64,000 nucleotides of DNA from Leishmania mexicana MHOM/GT/2001/U1103 (taxonomy: Eukaryota; Euglenozoa; Kinetoplastea; Trypanosomatida; Trypanosomatidae), in assembly GCF_000234665.1 (NCBI RefSeq), contig NC_018334.1, positions 1 through 64,000 of the forward strand, given 5' to 3'. Every line of letters begins with the position of its first letter. Position 1 is the first letter of the stretch. The notes beneath the pieces are model-generated. The model did no database searches. It saw nothing but the letters and a program-made list of their open reading frames with translations, and had not been told where the DNA came from. Below are positions 11,101-20,398 of the stretch, piece by piece. Position numbers and translations under genes: made by a program.

Positions 11101-11325
11101 CTGCAAGCCTCTCAGAGATGTGAGGGGTGGCACGTCCTCTATGGCCACCTGAAGCGTGTAGGCTGTGCCACACACCTCACACGACAGCTCCCCACGCGAC
11201 GCGATCCACTCCGCGAGGCAGTATGGGTGCGCATACGCCATGGTACCCTCGCACTGGCACGGACGAATGATCGGGGCATCGCCTGCCTGGCATATGCGGC
11301 ACACAGAGGTAGGGTCCTGCTCCAT
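8158..11325 (-). CDS. RING-CH (MARCH-type) membrane E3 ubiquitin ligase, Doa10/MARCH6-like
   Basis: A 1055-residue protein with an N-terminal RING-CH (RINGv) finger of C4HC3 type: Cys9, Cys12, Cys23, Cys25, His33, Cys36, Cys49, Cys52, with the tryptophan (Trp40) typical of E2 contact. The finger is followed by many hydrophobic segments over most of the chain, then a polar Gln/Pro-rich stretch near residues 975-1010. An N-terminal RINGv with more than ten likely membrane segments and about 1000 residues is the plan of Doa10/SSM4 and MARCH6, which ubiquitinate misfolded proteins at the ER and inner nuclear membrane. The finger is certain. The Doa10 equivalence is inferred from architecture, because I cannot check the conserved TD domain. 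The start at 11325 places the finger at the extreme N-terminus, as in the family. Confidence 0.85.
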   Translation of the reverse strand: MEQDPTSVCRICQAGDAPIIRPCQCEGTMAYAHPYCLAEWIASRGELSCEVCGTAYTLQVAIEDVPPLTSLRGLQLAANLLVTRPLRRLCGLLFTPLQVLVCSFVVLFASTMMWRSCVTHVMLRHRAPVEFPIFGGLFYVLGAVITVVPVALLWAFEQFRVWVFLHEDYVVGLPPETPVQPPANAAEDEAATFALNEAFTRWNAGSQSATLSRYLAATEAQMSKDATLQLLKAKVRASRGPAQRLSSWSFGPARYAAKALFVHMIGVSAVVLGHVTLSTLQSFCHGAVVLCRLLLPPAYHPSLHLHAATAVTSAVVPPYVYWVAASVVGLMEWPLMLRAAARCRRVADGRLPRSLFLCSLFTRSTASLLALFLAWGVVIPVIVYVCLFPFFVEGDLAVLMERRDAWQVLRTEHLLPLHCDGATRASAFAVKPLVQPINVARALFTVLPDVWRGVSPPLFDTETCGAAVSRPSAHPSPVSLAEFMWYSAGVLLRISTFSTWLTLIGSMQTTLLWLLTGAFTVLSPYTLFAQDLAENEFFFAFLRLHGRGFWRTLLEAPLLVALYTVTVGFGAFASLHHLFPETLPKSLTYLPLYSPEKQDMHFHFLYCWLSILKRLHTSVRRWLSSCFLYSNDTTPEMEQRGSQVVERAAYAVCLVGANILIGAAVEWASWSVWFPFCGFAFSIVRVVQHGGNLNAAFPQLRRGAQNLKMQAVMLCLYGASVDFTRVDTCLCRRLVRVKSSRMVPELRQRAGEKNDTTLLLLLSSLADVRSDGVVVCSRDTLQRLTTETAQYLATLPRLSVAAILAVAAPLVVCSQWHLNYVDRLAADYVALPFWFCLLLRWATGALAVAAWVLAEGALLRTSLFHRCLEYAPQLTQGPPSLGAVHAVLLPSVIHGGLVRFAIGALTCLSDGSLLPTFGQMSLLAALLLLGFLHRTMQLANADWGGRLARFQIHRIIIPLLPGHVGPPAPPEPTGDAAQPVVRNDDDGAALPPQGQQMQQQPQPPHAHNDVAAAKPPWTARLRTRIARWLALQTASDVVLVAYPRSPAPQSTLTGS

Positions 11326-12259
11326 TGCCGGAGCGCCAACTGAGCGGGTGCGCTCAAAGGTGATCTCTGGTTGTGTGTATGTGCTTCTTGTTTTCGGTCA
11401 AGAAACCCAACACCATGCGACTGCGCAGGGTGCAGGAAGTGGAGAGTGGGGGGGGGAGGCAGAGAGAGAAAAAAATGTATACTTGTGGCGTTGGGAGGAG
11501 AAGGCACTGCCGTTGGATGTGTGGAGAGGCTACACCCCCAACCAGGGACACAAATACTACGCCTGTCCCTAGGCTCGCGCACAGCACGTCACAGACGAGC
11601 GCCCACGTTTCTGGGACTGCTGCGGAGCAGGGAGAGGCACACGGGTAGAGCGGCGACGACCCACCCCCCGCTTGTTCGTTGATGGAGCCGTCAAGGCTGC
11701 TTGCTCTCTTGTGCTTTTCTTGTGAGTTTTTGTACGTACAGCCACACGCTGGCGAGACGCACCGAATACCCCGTCGAAGGCGGCGGGGGAGGGAGAAAGG
11801 AGACGAGGGGTAGGAGGCCAGAAAGAGGCGTGCGACTGACGCACTGGGGGCGCGAGAGAGGAAGGTCATTAGAGCAGGCAGCGGCGATGATCTTGCAGAC
11901 GCACACGGATACAGTCCTTTGAACGACATTGCTCATCCGCCACCAACGCGAAGGTGTGACACAGAGCAAAACACCCGAATCAACCACAGTCCTTTCGGCT
12001 CGCATGTGTTTTCTAGTTCAGGGCACATGTACAGTGGCCCATGAAAGAAGCGGTAAGGAAGAGGCCCCTCGTCACAAGCTGCGGTGCTCGGGTGCCGCTG
12101 GAGGGGTCGTTCTTCATTGCTCATTCGTGGAACACGCGCACAGGGAGGCACCGGTATGGGAATTTATACACCGTGCTAGACTCAAAGGGGGTGCAGGAAA
12201 CGGAAGAAACACAGAATAACGGAGAAGACTACGCAGGGAAAAAGCGATAGCTTCTTGTC
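11326..12259. other. intergenic region upstream of the RING-CH gene
   Basis: No supported gene. It should hold the 5' UTR and splice site of the RING-CH mRNA; purine-rich plus-strand runs at about 11420-11475 and 11780-11880 are pyrimidine tracts on the mRNA strand. The left part of the transporter 3' UTR is also expected here. Confidence 0.5.
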
Positions 12260-12699
12260 TTCAACTTGTCCACTCTCTGCCATACAACATGAACGAAAGC
12301 CCACCCTACCCCCGGCCATCTGAGTGCTGCCTCGGCCTCGGACACTACCCGCCACGGCCGCCTCTCTGGTCTCCCGAGAGCCGCGCCTCCCATCATGCTG
12401 GTCGATGCTGATGGCGCATCTCTCTCTTTTTGTTGGGTGGCTGAGGCTTCCCACACCAGTTGGCGGTGTGAGGCCTGGGGGTAACACATACGTTCGAGTC
12501 GCGCGGACACTCTGCCTGCTCCTATGCATGGCGCAAGCGTGCTCGCTGTCGCGGGTCGCTCCGATGCAACGCCATCCAGGCCCCTGCCCGCGGACAGCAA
12601 CTGCGGTGGATAGCTCCGACTCCTCCCCCCATTTCGCGAACGTGACCCTACGATCTCCCACGCGCTGCGGGGTCCGCCGCCACCAGCGGGGCGGAGTGA
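12260..12699 (-). repeat. 440-bp inverted repeat, right arm
   Basis: Reverse complement of 630-1069 with the same length and only a couple of mismatches seen. It lies downstream of the transporter stop codon (13256), probably in that gene's 3' UTR. The spacer between arms (1070-12259) is about 11.2 kb and contains three genes. Confidence 0.93.
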
Positions 12700-13255
12700 G
12701 AAAAGAAGAAAGAGTGTAACCGGTGGAGGGAAGAAGCTGGCAAAGAAATGCCGCTTGGTCGGCAAAGTAGGCGTCGTTCAGTTTCGGCACACACGCACAT
12801 CCACATCGACTGCCGCACGTCATGCGTTCAGCGCCACGAGAAAAAATACTTTGTTTTGAGGTTTCCCTGACGCGCAGACGGGGTGCACTGAAACGGACCT
12901 CGTGGCCCTTCTATCTCTGTTGGCCAAGCACGGGATGTTGGTCACTCGCGTTGGGCGAGCGAGGGGGAGAGAGTGATACACAGAAGCAGGAACCGAGGGC
13001 CGAGGATCCGAATCGAGGCGTGGGATGAGAAGGTAACAAAGAATCCATGGAAAGACAACGAAAAAAAAAGAAGGCTGAAAGGAAGTCCAGGAAGAAGAAA
13101 ACGCAGTCAGCGGTCACGCTACTTGCCTGTCGTGGTGCCTGCGGAGACACGAGGAAGCAGTGTGGCAGCCGTACACAGCTGAGAAGGAGAAATGGTAGTG
13201 AGGGGTCGAGAGAGAGGCGCAGATATGCGTACCATTTAGTCGCTTCGCCGGGGCC
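12700..13255. other. transporter 3' flank
   Basis: No gene seen. This is the proximal 3' UTR of the transporter, with A-rich patches near 12839-12845 and 13059-13070 on the plus strand. Confidence 0.5.
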
Positions 13256-14896
13256 CTATGTCACGCGAACGTCAGCGGGCTTGGTGCTGTAGGTGCTCGG
13301 CTCGCGCCACTGCACCTGGCCCGCTTCCAGGGACTCGTCGTTCTCCCGTGCAACTGGCAGGGTTTCGTCCTCGCGAAACTTGGGCAGGGTCGGCGCAATG
13401 ACCATCGGGACAAACTGAAAGAGCATGAAGAGGAGAAGCGCCTTCCAATAGCCATTCACCTCGGTAACACCCAAGCTCGACATGAAGACTGCCGTGACGG
13501 CACTGCTCACCACGCCGCCGCCGGAGACGCTGACGCTGTAGAGCTGGAACGCTGCTGTTTCGTAGAAGCGCGGCGCCTGCATAGCCGCCAGCGAGAGTGT
13601 CGGCATGAAGGCAAAGCGGAGGCAGGCACTCACAAAGACCGACTCGATGGGAATGAAGACCTTGTAGCTGAACTTGCCGTTGGTGCTGCCCATCACGCCC
13701 CAGAAGTGGACAAAGGTACCAAAAGCCCAAGCGCTGCAGCCGGCGAGGCAGATGATGAAGGGGTTGACGCGAAACATACGACCGTGCGAGGCCTCGGAGT
13801 GCTGTGCAAAGTACATCCACAACGCGTACGCAAGCGCCCCGAGCAGGGCGCCGAGCGAGCCCAGAATGGAGTTGGCCTGGCTAAGACCCAGCGAGAAGGT
13901 TTTGGTGAACTGGTATTCAAAGGAGAACTTGGTATTGTACAACGCGTCCGGCAGCATAAAGTAGATGAACGTGAAGCACAGAATGAACATGAACCGCCCG
14001 CCAAAGGCTTCCTTGTGAGTGGAGATGGCCCTCTTGCCCATGTTAAGCGTGTTGCGGTAAAAGACGACGGGCTCGGAGGTGCGGACGCAGGTCCTGCGGT
14101 AGTCCGTGTAGTAGTAGCGCTTCGTGAGGACGAGAACCTGGAGAATGAGCAGGCAGCAGCAGATGCCGGCGATAAGACACATCCAGCGGTTGTTGACGTA
14201 CGGCTTCGTCGCGTCGCCGTAAGCACACTGGTAGAAGATGGTCTGTATCAGAGAGCCTGCCGTGCGCCACACCATCGCCTGTGACATCAGACCACCGATG
14301 CGAGCCGACGTTTCATGAGGCGACTCGACAAGGCGGTTGCCGTAGTTGATCACGACGGCGTTCATGGGCATGTAGATGAACATCGTTGCCACCTGCATGA
14401 TCCAGGCCAGCACGAGCATGCTGCTGTAGTGGTTCTCAATATTCTTGGTCGCAAAGCATACGAAGCAGACAATGGCGTTGATGACGCAGGCCATGATGAT
14501 GACTGGACGGAAGCGCTCGCGCCGAACGCGAATGAGGTCGACGATCAGACCAAACACCGGGCCCAGGTAGAGCATATTGTAGGACAGCGAGTAGAACTGC
14601 TTCTGCTGCGCCGTCGTCCACGAAGAGTAGTTCGTCGTGGCAAAAGAGCCGAGTACGTAGTTCATGTTCTGAGTGAAGGTGCTCGTCAGCAGGAAGAGAC
14701 CAATGCGCCACGGAAGGAAGATGGGGACCTGGTTCATGTCCATCTCCTCATTCATCATGCTGTCCCAGTAGGTGTTCATCCACGACTTCTGGGTTGCATC
14801 GCCGTTGTCGCTCGACGTGGGCCGTGGATGCTCTTCGTCGTCCTCGACGTTTACATTCTCACTGCCACCCGCCCGCTGCGACTTTTGGCGAGACAT
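13256..14896 (-). CDS. folate/biopterin-type (BT1-like) membrane transporter
   Basis: A 546-residue polytopic membrane protein with a polar N-terminal tail of about 60 residues (acidic, with Ser/Thr) and about twelve hydrophobic segments. The segment LGPVFGLIVDLIRVRRERFR, between two helices of the first half, resembles the loop motif of the folate-biopterin transporter family (BT1/FT), which is greatly expanded in Leishmania. These proteins take up pteridines, folates or S-adenosylmethionine at the plasma membrane; the substrate cannot be read from sequence. A general MFS transporter is the alternative. I start at 14896 (MSRQKSQRAGG), the first in-frame ATG; the ORF upstream begins with a non-ATG codon. 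Confidence 0.7.
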   Translation of the reverse strand: MSRQKSQRAGGSENVNVEDDEEHPRPTSSDNGDATQKSWMNTYWDSMMNEEMDMNQVPIFLPWRIGLFLLTSTFTQNMNYVLGSFATTNYSSWTTAQQKQFYSLSYNMLYLGPVFGLIVDLIRVRRERFRPVIIMACVINAIVCFVCFATKNIENHYSSMLVLAWIMQVATMFIYMPMNAVVINYGNRLVESPHETSARIGGLMSQAMVWRTAGSLIQTIFYQCAYGDATKPYVNNRWMCLIAGICCCLLILQVLVLTKRYYYTDYRRTCVRTSEPVVFYRNTLNMGKRAISTHKEAFGGRFMFILCFTFIYFMLPDALYNTKFSFEYQFTKTFSLGLSQANSILGSLGALLGALAYALWMYFAQHSEASHGRMFRVNPFIICLAGCSAWAFGTFVHFWGVMGSTNGKFSYKVFIPIESVFVSACLRFAFMPTLSLAAMQAPRFYETAAFQLYSVSVSGGGVVSSAVTAVFMSSLGVTEVNGYWKALLLFMLFQFVPMVIAPTLPKFREDETLPVARENDESLEAGQVQWREPSTYSTKPADVRVT

Positions 14897-15528
14897 GTTC
14901 GACAGGGCAGTGGCGGAGTGTGGGGCGAGAGTGTATGTGCGCGTGCGTGAAGCAGAACGAGGCGTGGGCGAGGAAAGCGGCAAGGGTCTCTAAAAGCGGT
15001 GGACGTGGCCGGGTGCGTTCGTGTTCCAGCTGTTGTAAGGAAGGGCTGGAGTACACAAGGTATGTGGAGATTGCGCGGGTCCATTCGCGTGCACACAGAG
15101 TATTCAACGTGTAGAGAGAAGAGAAGGGATGGGTCAGATGAAGAAGAAAGCGCAAAAGGGGAGGGGGGATGGGGTGCGGTGGTGCGGGAAGTGGCCGCGC
15201 AGAAGAAGCGACCGATCGCAGTTGGAAGGAAGTGGTTCCCTAGCAAGCAATGCGTGAGCTGGCCAGTTCCAAAATGACTGCAGTAGCGGCAGAGGTATCG
15301 GCGGTTGCGTTGCCATGCATGCGGCTCTGCGCCGCCGTAGTGGTGTTCTGAGTCCCGCGCCCAAACACCCCCCCCCACCCCCCACACACACATACAGGCA
15401 CCTCGTTGCATGACGAAACTGTGATCCTGTGGAGAGCTCCACGGCTGCCGTTCCTCTGCGTAGCCGGTCCACACCCTACAAAACGTGACACGACACACGA
15501 GAAAAAAAGAAGGAAAACCGAAGCTGTG
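14897..15528. other. intergenic region
   Basis: Contains the 5' region of the transporter mRNA and the 3' UTR of the cyclophilin gene. A C-rich tract on the plus strand lies at about 15368-15383. No gene recognised. Confidence 0.5.
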
Positions 15529-16218
15529 CTAGAGTTCCATCTCCTTCAGCACGCCGCAGTCGCTAATGAGCACGGTCTTGCTGGGCTTACCGTGCGGCGC
15601 GCCGTAGCTCTCCAGTTTCTTGACATGTTCGTAGCCGTGGAGAACCTGACCAAAGACGACGTGGCGCCCATCCAGCCACGGACACGCTATGGTGCAAATG
15701 AAGAATTGCGAGCCGTTGGTATTGCGACCGGCGTTGGCCATGGAGAGAATACCGGGACCCTTGTGCTTGCCGGCCTTGCCGTCGAAGGACTCGTCCTTGA
15801 AGCGCGTGCCGTAGATGGAGCAGCCGCCGGTGCCGTTGCCCTTCGTGATGTCGCCACCCTGAATCATAAAGTCTGGGATGATGCGGTGAAAGGCGCAGCC
15901 CTTGTAGGTGAGCGGCTTACCGTCTGGGGACGTGCTGCTAGTTCCCCGGCACAGCTCGCGAAAGCTCCTCGCCGTGACGGGGACGGTGTCGTCAAACAGC
16001 TCAAACTCGATCCGCCCAATCGACTCCTGGGTTGCCATGCCGAAAAAGGAGGACCCGCCCTGCTCCGCCACGTCGAAGAAGACTCGACTGTTGCGCGGGT
16101 TGGTGGCGTACGGCGTCAGGTATGGCTTGCTCGCTGGGGCGGCGTTTGCGGAGGAGGAGGCGAGGTAGGAGTGCATCGCACTGCCTGCCAGGAGAGCGCA
16201 TGAGAATCGAAGCGCCAT
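15529..16218 (-). CDS. cyclophilin-type peptidyl-prolyl cis-trans isomerase
   Basis: A 229-residue protein with a complete cyclophilin domain from about residue 45 to the end. PPIases of this family catalyse proline isomerisation and bind cyclosporin A. Visible signatures are [14 protein letters not shown] (catalytic Arg in FHRII), the GSQFFI strand, and [10 protein letters not shown] with the Trp that binds cyclosporin. The first 45 residues ([20 protein letters not shown] and a Ser/Ala-rich stretch) are hydrophobic and could be a signal peptide or a mitochondrial presequence. I start at 16218; the ORF upstream is a proline-rich extension of unrelated sequence. The specific CYP paralogue is not assigned. 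Confidence 0.93.
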   Translation of the reverse strand: MALRFSCALLAGSAMHSYLASSSANAAPASKPYLTPYATNPRNSRVFFDVAEQGGSSFFGMATQESIGRIEFELFDDTVPVTARSFRELCRGTSSTSPDGKPLTYKGCAFHRIIPDFMIQGGDITKGNGTGGCSIYGTRFKDESFDGKAGKHKGPGILSMANAGRNTNGSQFFICTIACPWLDGRHVVFGQVLHGYEHVKKLESYGAPHGKPSKTVLISDCGVLKEMEL

Positions 16219-16793
16219 TAGGGAATCAACGAGGGCTGTGGGTGGTGGTGGTGGTGGAAAGTGGTGTTGGGGTGGGGGTGCTGCCGGGTGACGTTTTCCT
16301 AACCACACAGAAAGGAGTTGTGCGTTGGCGCGAAAGAATCGGCGTAGGACAGAGAAAGGACGACAGCCACAAAGAAGCACACGGAGGCGAAGAGCAGTGA
16401 AGGGCGGGCCCGCTCACACGTTGAGGAGCCCCACGAAGAAGAGAGAAGAGGATGTGATAACGCGAAGGCAACAACAACGACGCGCCGGGGACGGTGCGGG
16501 GTAGAGAGACAGAGGAAAGGAGACGACATTGCTGGCTGGCAGGCAGTGCGGCAGGTGCGCATCTGCGGGTAAGAGGGTGATAGGCGAGAGAACAGCGCAG
16601 GCGCATGCGTACGCTGGTGGCGACAGCGTCGACCGCGCTGCTCATTTGCTCACCTGTCACGCACCACGCACGAAGGTCCGCTGTTGTGTTAACTGCCGTG
16701 GTTGTTTTCATTCTGGACGAGGTGCGCGACGTGGACATAATAACGTGTCAAGCAGACGAGGGGGAGGGGGACTGCGTCGTTCTTTCCGGTAGG
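16219..16793. other. intergenic region
   Basis: Purine-rich on the plus strand near 16320-16450 (pyrimidine-rich on the mRNA strand), consistent with a splice region for the cyclophilin. The rest is 3' UTR of the 133-residue gene. No gene seen. Confidence 0.5.
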
Positions 16794-17195
16794 TTAGTAG
16801 CCTGGTGGCCGTGGAAGGTTCTGGATGCCGCGGGCGATGGCGCTAGTGCCGTCGATCGGCGTAATGCCCCACCAGCGGTACCGGAAGTAGCAGAATGTGA
16901 AGTACACAACCAAGACAATGGGACCGATGACAGACACGTTGGCCACGGTGAGGAGCTTCTTGATTTTGAATTTCTGATCTACCGGCACCTTGCTCAGTTT
17001 GTCCTCGAACACGGACAGCTCCTCGTTGCGCTCCTTCCAACGGCGGTAGGTCCAGCGGTTGATGGGGTGGGTGTCCTTGTTCTCCTCCCAGTAGGTGCGC
17101 TCCCGCAGTGCATCCTTTTTGAGCGTCTTGTTGAAGGCGTACAGCCGCGCTGCGTTCACACGGCCTGTCGCCCCTTTCCTCACAAAGTTCGTCAT
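16794..17195 (-). CDS. conserved-looking single-span membrane protein
   Basis: A 133-residue protein, basic at the N-terminus, with a charged helical region (about 20-85) rich in Lys, Arg, Glu and Trp. One hydrophobic span follows at about residues 87-107, then an aromatic and basic stop-transfer stretch (FRYRWW) and a short tail ending PRPPGY. I do not recognise a family. The size, basic N-terminus and single span are common among small mitochondrial inner-membrane subunits of trypanosomatids, but that is inference. ATG at 17195 is the first in frame. Confidence 0.75.
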   Translation of the reverse strand: MTNFVRKGATGRVNAARLYAFNKTLKKDALRERTYWEENKDTHPINRWTYRRWKERNEELSVFEDKLSKVPVDQKFKIKKLLTVANVSVIGPIVLVVYFTFCYFRYRWWGITPIDGTSAIARGIQNLPRPPGY

Positions 17196-17545
17196 GTCAG
17201 TCTGCGCCGTCGCTCCGGCACGTATGCGAGGACAGAAGCAAACAAAAAAAGAAGAAGGATGGATGCCGTCTACGGCAGGATGTGGAGGTTATGGTGGAAA
17301 GGGAGTCAGGGACAGACCAGAGTAGACGGCGCTGAGGGTATGGATGAGGTCACTTTGGCATTGGCACGGAGCCGGACGACAACAGCTGAGGGCACGCAAG
17401 AGAGGATTGCCCTTCCATGGCGGAGTCACACGTGCATCCTCAACGTCGCCGTTGAATTTTGATTCGTTGCGTGGTTTTGTTCCTCGATGGAGTTCATTGC
17501 TCATGAAATTACGGCAGCGCTGTCGCTGCCACCCGTGAGCGCCGC
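17196..17545. other. short intergenic region
   Basis: Contains the 5' side of the 133-residue gene and the 3' end of the helicase transcript. No gene seen. Confidence 0.5.
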
Positions 17546-20398
17546 TCACGACAGCGTCTTCTGCGCGCGGAGATGTGCTTTGCTGGAGAGGTGTGACTCC
17601 CACTTCAAAACAGAAACGTGTTCTCGGCAGATGCGACACATAACAGTGCGGCCCTTCGCGGCCGCGCTGGGGGGCTGCTTGCCCTTGAGCTTTCTCCTCC
17701 TCTTCTCCTGTCGGGGCTGCTGGGCTCGACGCGGCGGCACAATGCCCTTGCGCAGGTTGTCGAGCGTTTCCATTCGCACGTGCTTCTGCGGGTATCCGGG
17801 GAAGTGCAGCTCGAGGTACTTTTTAAACGCTGGCACCTTGTCCACATTCTCATACAGCTGCTTGAACTGCATGTAGGACTGCGTGATCATCGTCACGTCG
17901 TTCTTCACAATTGCCCCAGACGTGGCGCGCCGCTTGCGCCACCGCAGCCTGTACGGCGCACACAGACGGTCCAAGTCCGCCTGCTTCTCTGGTGGCAGCC
18001 CGACTTGGAGTCGGCTATCCGCCTGGTTGACGTTCATGAGACAGCCCGCCAGCCGCTCAAACGGTGTCGCGTCGAGGCCGACGTAGCCGCCCTTGTGTAT
18101 GTCGAGCGGCGGCACCGTCTTGTGTGCGCGAAGGTGGCGTTCGAGCGTCTGAAGGCACTCCTTCCACGGGTACGGCCCGTGCACGCCGTAGCGCTTCCAT
18201 TGCGGCAGGCTCTCCAGGTCGCGCAGCTGGTGAACCTGGAGGTAGGTGGGCTCACCGCGCTCGTATATCTTGTAGCCACGGCGTACGTACTGGTAGAACA
18301 TGTTCATCGACACTGGCGTACCACCGACCACCCAGGCGTCGTTCGTCTTGGGGTATCGGTTGCACTCGTACACGATGCGCTTCATCTCCTCAAAGATGCT
18401 CTTCCACGGGAGTCGCGCGGCGCGGTGGAGACGGTCGGTGTCGCGAGTGGAGTAGCGCACACCACGCCGAATGGCTGGCAGAACAAATCGGTGGAGCTTC
18501 TCCGACGTCAGCCTAAGCGAGCGAACGCCGACGACGTCGATGTCGTACGACTTCTTCTGAGGGTCGATCATGTACTCAAAGAGTGTCGGGTCCTCGTCCA
18601 TGAGAGCATCCGTGAAAGGGATGAGAGTGGAGAAGCTCTGCAAGTTGATGGGGTGATCCGCGGCGTATCTGCGGTCGTAGACGGCTGGCAGAAGGACGAA
18701 CGATGGCGGTTTGCCATCCATCTTGTTCAGCGGCCGGCAAATGCTCTGAATGATGTCGCGCGAGCTGTATCGCGGCGCGGCGAAGAAGACGGCGTTGAGG
18801 TCCGGTATCTCCACCCCCTCCTGGAAAAGGCGCACATTCAGCAGAAGGCACCGCCTCGCCGTTGTGAAGGACTGTAGAGCATTGGCCACGGCCGCGCTCC
18901 CCATGCGCGAGTGCGCGATGAGGACGGAGAAGGCGGCAAGGTCGCTGGGGGGTGTCTCCGCCATTAGCTCCTCGTACATCTTCAGAGCATGGGCGATGTC
19001 GCGGCAAAAGACGAGCATCTTGTCCACCATGCGCATCGCCTCGAAGAGGTATGGATTCATGTGCGACATGGTGTCGCCCAGCACGACGCGCACGGAGAAT
19101 GGGTTCACGTAGCCGTCGTTGATGCCCTCGCGAAGGTAGTAGCGGTAGGCAATACCGCCAAAGTAGCCGGTGTCACTCATTTTGATGGGTGTGTCGTACG
19201 TGGGGGTCGCCGTGAGGAAGAGGCGCTGGCCGTGCAGTGGGAGCTTCAGCACGGTGTTGAACGCCGTATCGGCGGCGCTGCCGCACACGCGGTGGCACTC
19301 ATCGAAAACGGTGAGCTGAAAGATGTTCAGCTCCTTGAGCAGCGGCGATGAGTGGTACGTGGAGACGACCACCACTTTGGGATTGCCCAGGATGGTTTCT
19401 CGAATCACGTCGGGGTTCGTCGTCATGGACTGACACTTGTTCCCGTTTAGCACCACCGGGAGTGGGTCGGAGCCGATGAGGAGCAGCGGCGTGTCCTGCA
19501 GACCGTAGGCGACGAGCTTGCGCACCGTCTGCCGAAGCAGGGAGAGCCCAGGGACAAGGTAGAGAACGCGCCCGCTACCACCCTCCTGGAGGGTGTGCTG
19601 AATGATGCGGTACGCCACCGGTGTTTTGCCGCATCTGCAGGCCATCTGGCACACGGCTTTCTTGCGCTCGCGGAGCTCTGCCATGAGGCGGGCGACGGCC
19701 TCCTGTTGGTAAGGCCGAAGCATATCAAGGGAGTAGTCGTTGCGGTCGATCCAGGTGGAGAGAAAGCTGAAGTCTCCGCTGCTGAGGCCCTCCTCATCCT
19801 CCTCGCCTTTACGCCCCGCCGGATAGACGTCTTCGTGGAGAGACGAGTGAAGTGTGTGCATGTTTGCCTTGACGCCGTCGAGAATTTCAAGGTACGGCGC
19901 AATGGTGGCGGAGACCATGGCGGGAGACAGCGGGGTCGCATCTAGCTCCTCGTTCATCACTGTGGTTTTCAAGTCGGCGAAGGTGTGTTGAAGTGGCTGC
20001 TGTCGAGGTTGGGCTGATGTCACTGGGGCGAGCGTGCCTTCGTAATGCGGACGCATGCGCTGGACAACGGAGAGGCGCAGATTGCGCGCGAGCACCGCTG
20101 CTGTCTCCGTCACCTCGTCCTCACTGAGCCGAATCAGCTCGCGGTGCTCGACACGTTTTGCGCTCAGGCAAAAAAGCACTGACTGCTCGAGCAGAAGCGC
20201 CTCTTTGCTGGACTGGCACTCAAAGACAGAGACATAGTACCACTCCGGTGTAAAGCACGTCTTGAAAGAGGCCATGTCGAGGCGCGTCTCAAGGCAGGTG
20301 CTGTAGCCGATCTTCACAAAACCGGCCGCCTTCAGCCACGGGTGCTGCGCCACATAGAAGCCGATTGTCTGGAGGCGACATGATGTGCGACCGAGCAT
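17546..20398 (-). CDS. SF2 helicase with T5orf172/GIY-YIG-like N-terminus and C-terminal zinc finger
   Basis: A 950-residue protein. Residues about 12-82 contain FVKIGYST followed by an Arg and a later Glu, the pattern of the T5orf172/MUG113 branch of the GIY-YIG nuclease fold. The helicase core follows: LRPYQQEAV (Q-like motif, about 227-235), Walker A variant ACRCGKT (253-259), DECH box (366-369), TAT (396-398), and motif VI QSICRPL (551-557). Residues about 660-870 contain Trp-rich repeats resembling the helicase-associated domain PF03457. The C-terminus has a C2H2 finger (CRIC to SHLSSKAH). The closest plan is found among giant-virus and phage-like helicases and type III restriction-like ATPases. 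The N-terminus from 20398 (MLGRTSCRLQTIGF) could be a mitochondrial presequence. I reject the upstream ORF start at 20527 because its codon is TTG. The helicase is certain; substrate and partners are unknown. Confidence 0.88.
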   Translation of the reverse strand: MLGRTSCRLQTIGFYVAQHPWLKAAGFVKIGYSTCLETRLDMASFKTCFTPEWYYVSVFECQSSKEALLLEQSVLFCLSAKRVEHRELIRLSEDEVTETAAVLARNLRLSVVQRMRPHYEGTLAPVTSAQPRQQPLQHTFADLKTTVMNEELDATPLSPAMVSATIAPYLEILDGVKANMHTLHSSLHEDVYPAGRKGEEDEEGLSSGDFSFLSTWIDRNDYSLDMLRPYQQEAVARLMAELRERKKAVCQMACRCGKTPVAYRIIQHTLQEGGSGRVLYLVPGLSLLRQTVRKLVAYGLQDTPLLLIGSDPLPVVLNGNKCQSMTTNPDVIRETILGNPKVVVVSTYHSSPLLKELNIFQLTVFDECHRVCGSAADTAFNTVLKLPLHGQRLFLTATPTYDTPIKMSDTGYFGGIAYRYYLREGINDGYVNPFSVRVVLGDTMSHMNPYLFEAMRMVDKMLVFCRDIAHALKMYEELMAETPPSDLAAFSVLIAHSRMGSAAVANALQSFTTARRCLLLNVRLFQEGVEIPDLNAVFFAAPRYSSRDIIQSICRPLNKMDGKPPSFVLLPAVYDRRYAADHPINLQSFSTLIPFTDALMDEDPTLFEYMIDPQKKSYDIDVVGVRSLRLTSEKLHRFVLPAIRRGVRYSTRDTDRLHRAARLPWKSIFEEMKRIVYECNRYPKTNDAWVVGGTPVSMNMFYQYVRRGYKIYERGEPTYLQVHQLRDLESLPQWKRYGVHGPYPWKECLQTLERHLRAHKTVPPLDIHKGGYVGLDATPFERLAGCLMNVNQADSRLQVGLPPEKQADLDRLCAPYRLRWRKRRATSGAIVKNDVTMITQSYMQFKQLYENVDKVPAFKKYLELHFPGYPQKHVRMETLDNLRKGIVPPRRAQQPRQEKRRRKLKGKQPPSAAAKGRTVMCRICREHVSVLKWESHLSSKAHLRAQKTLS

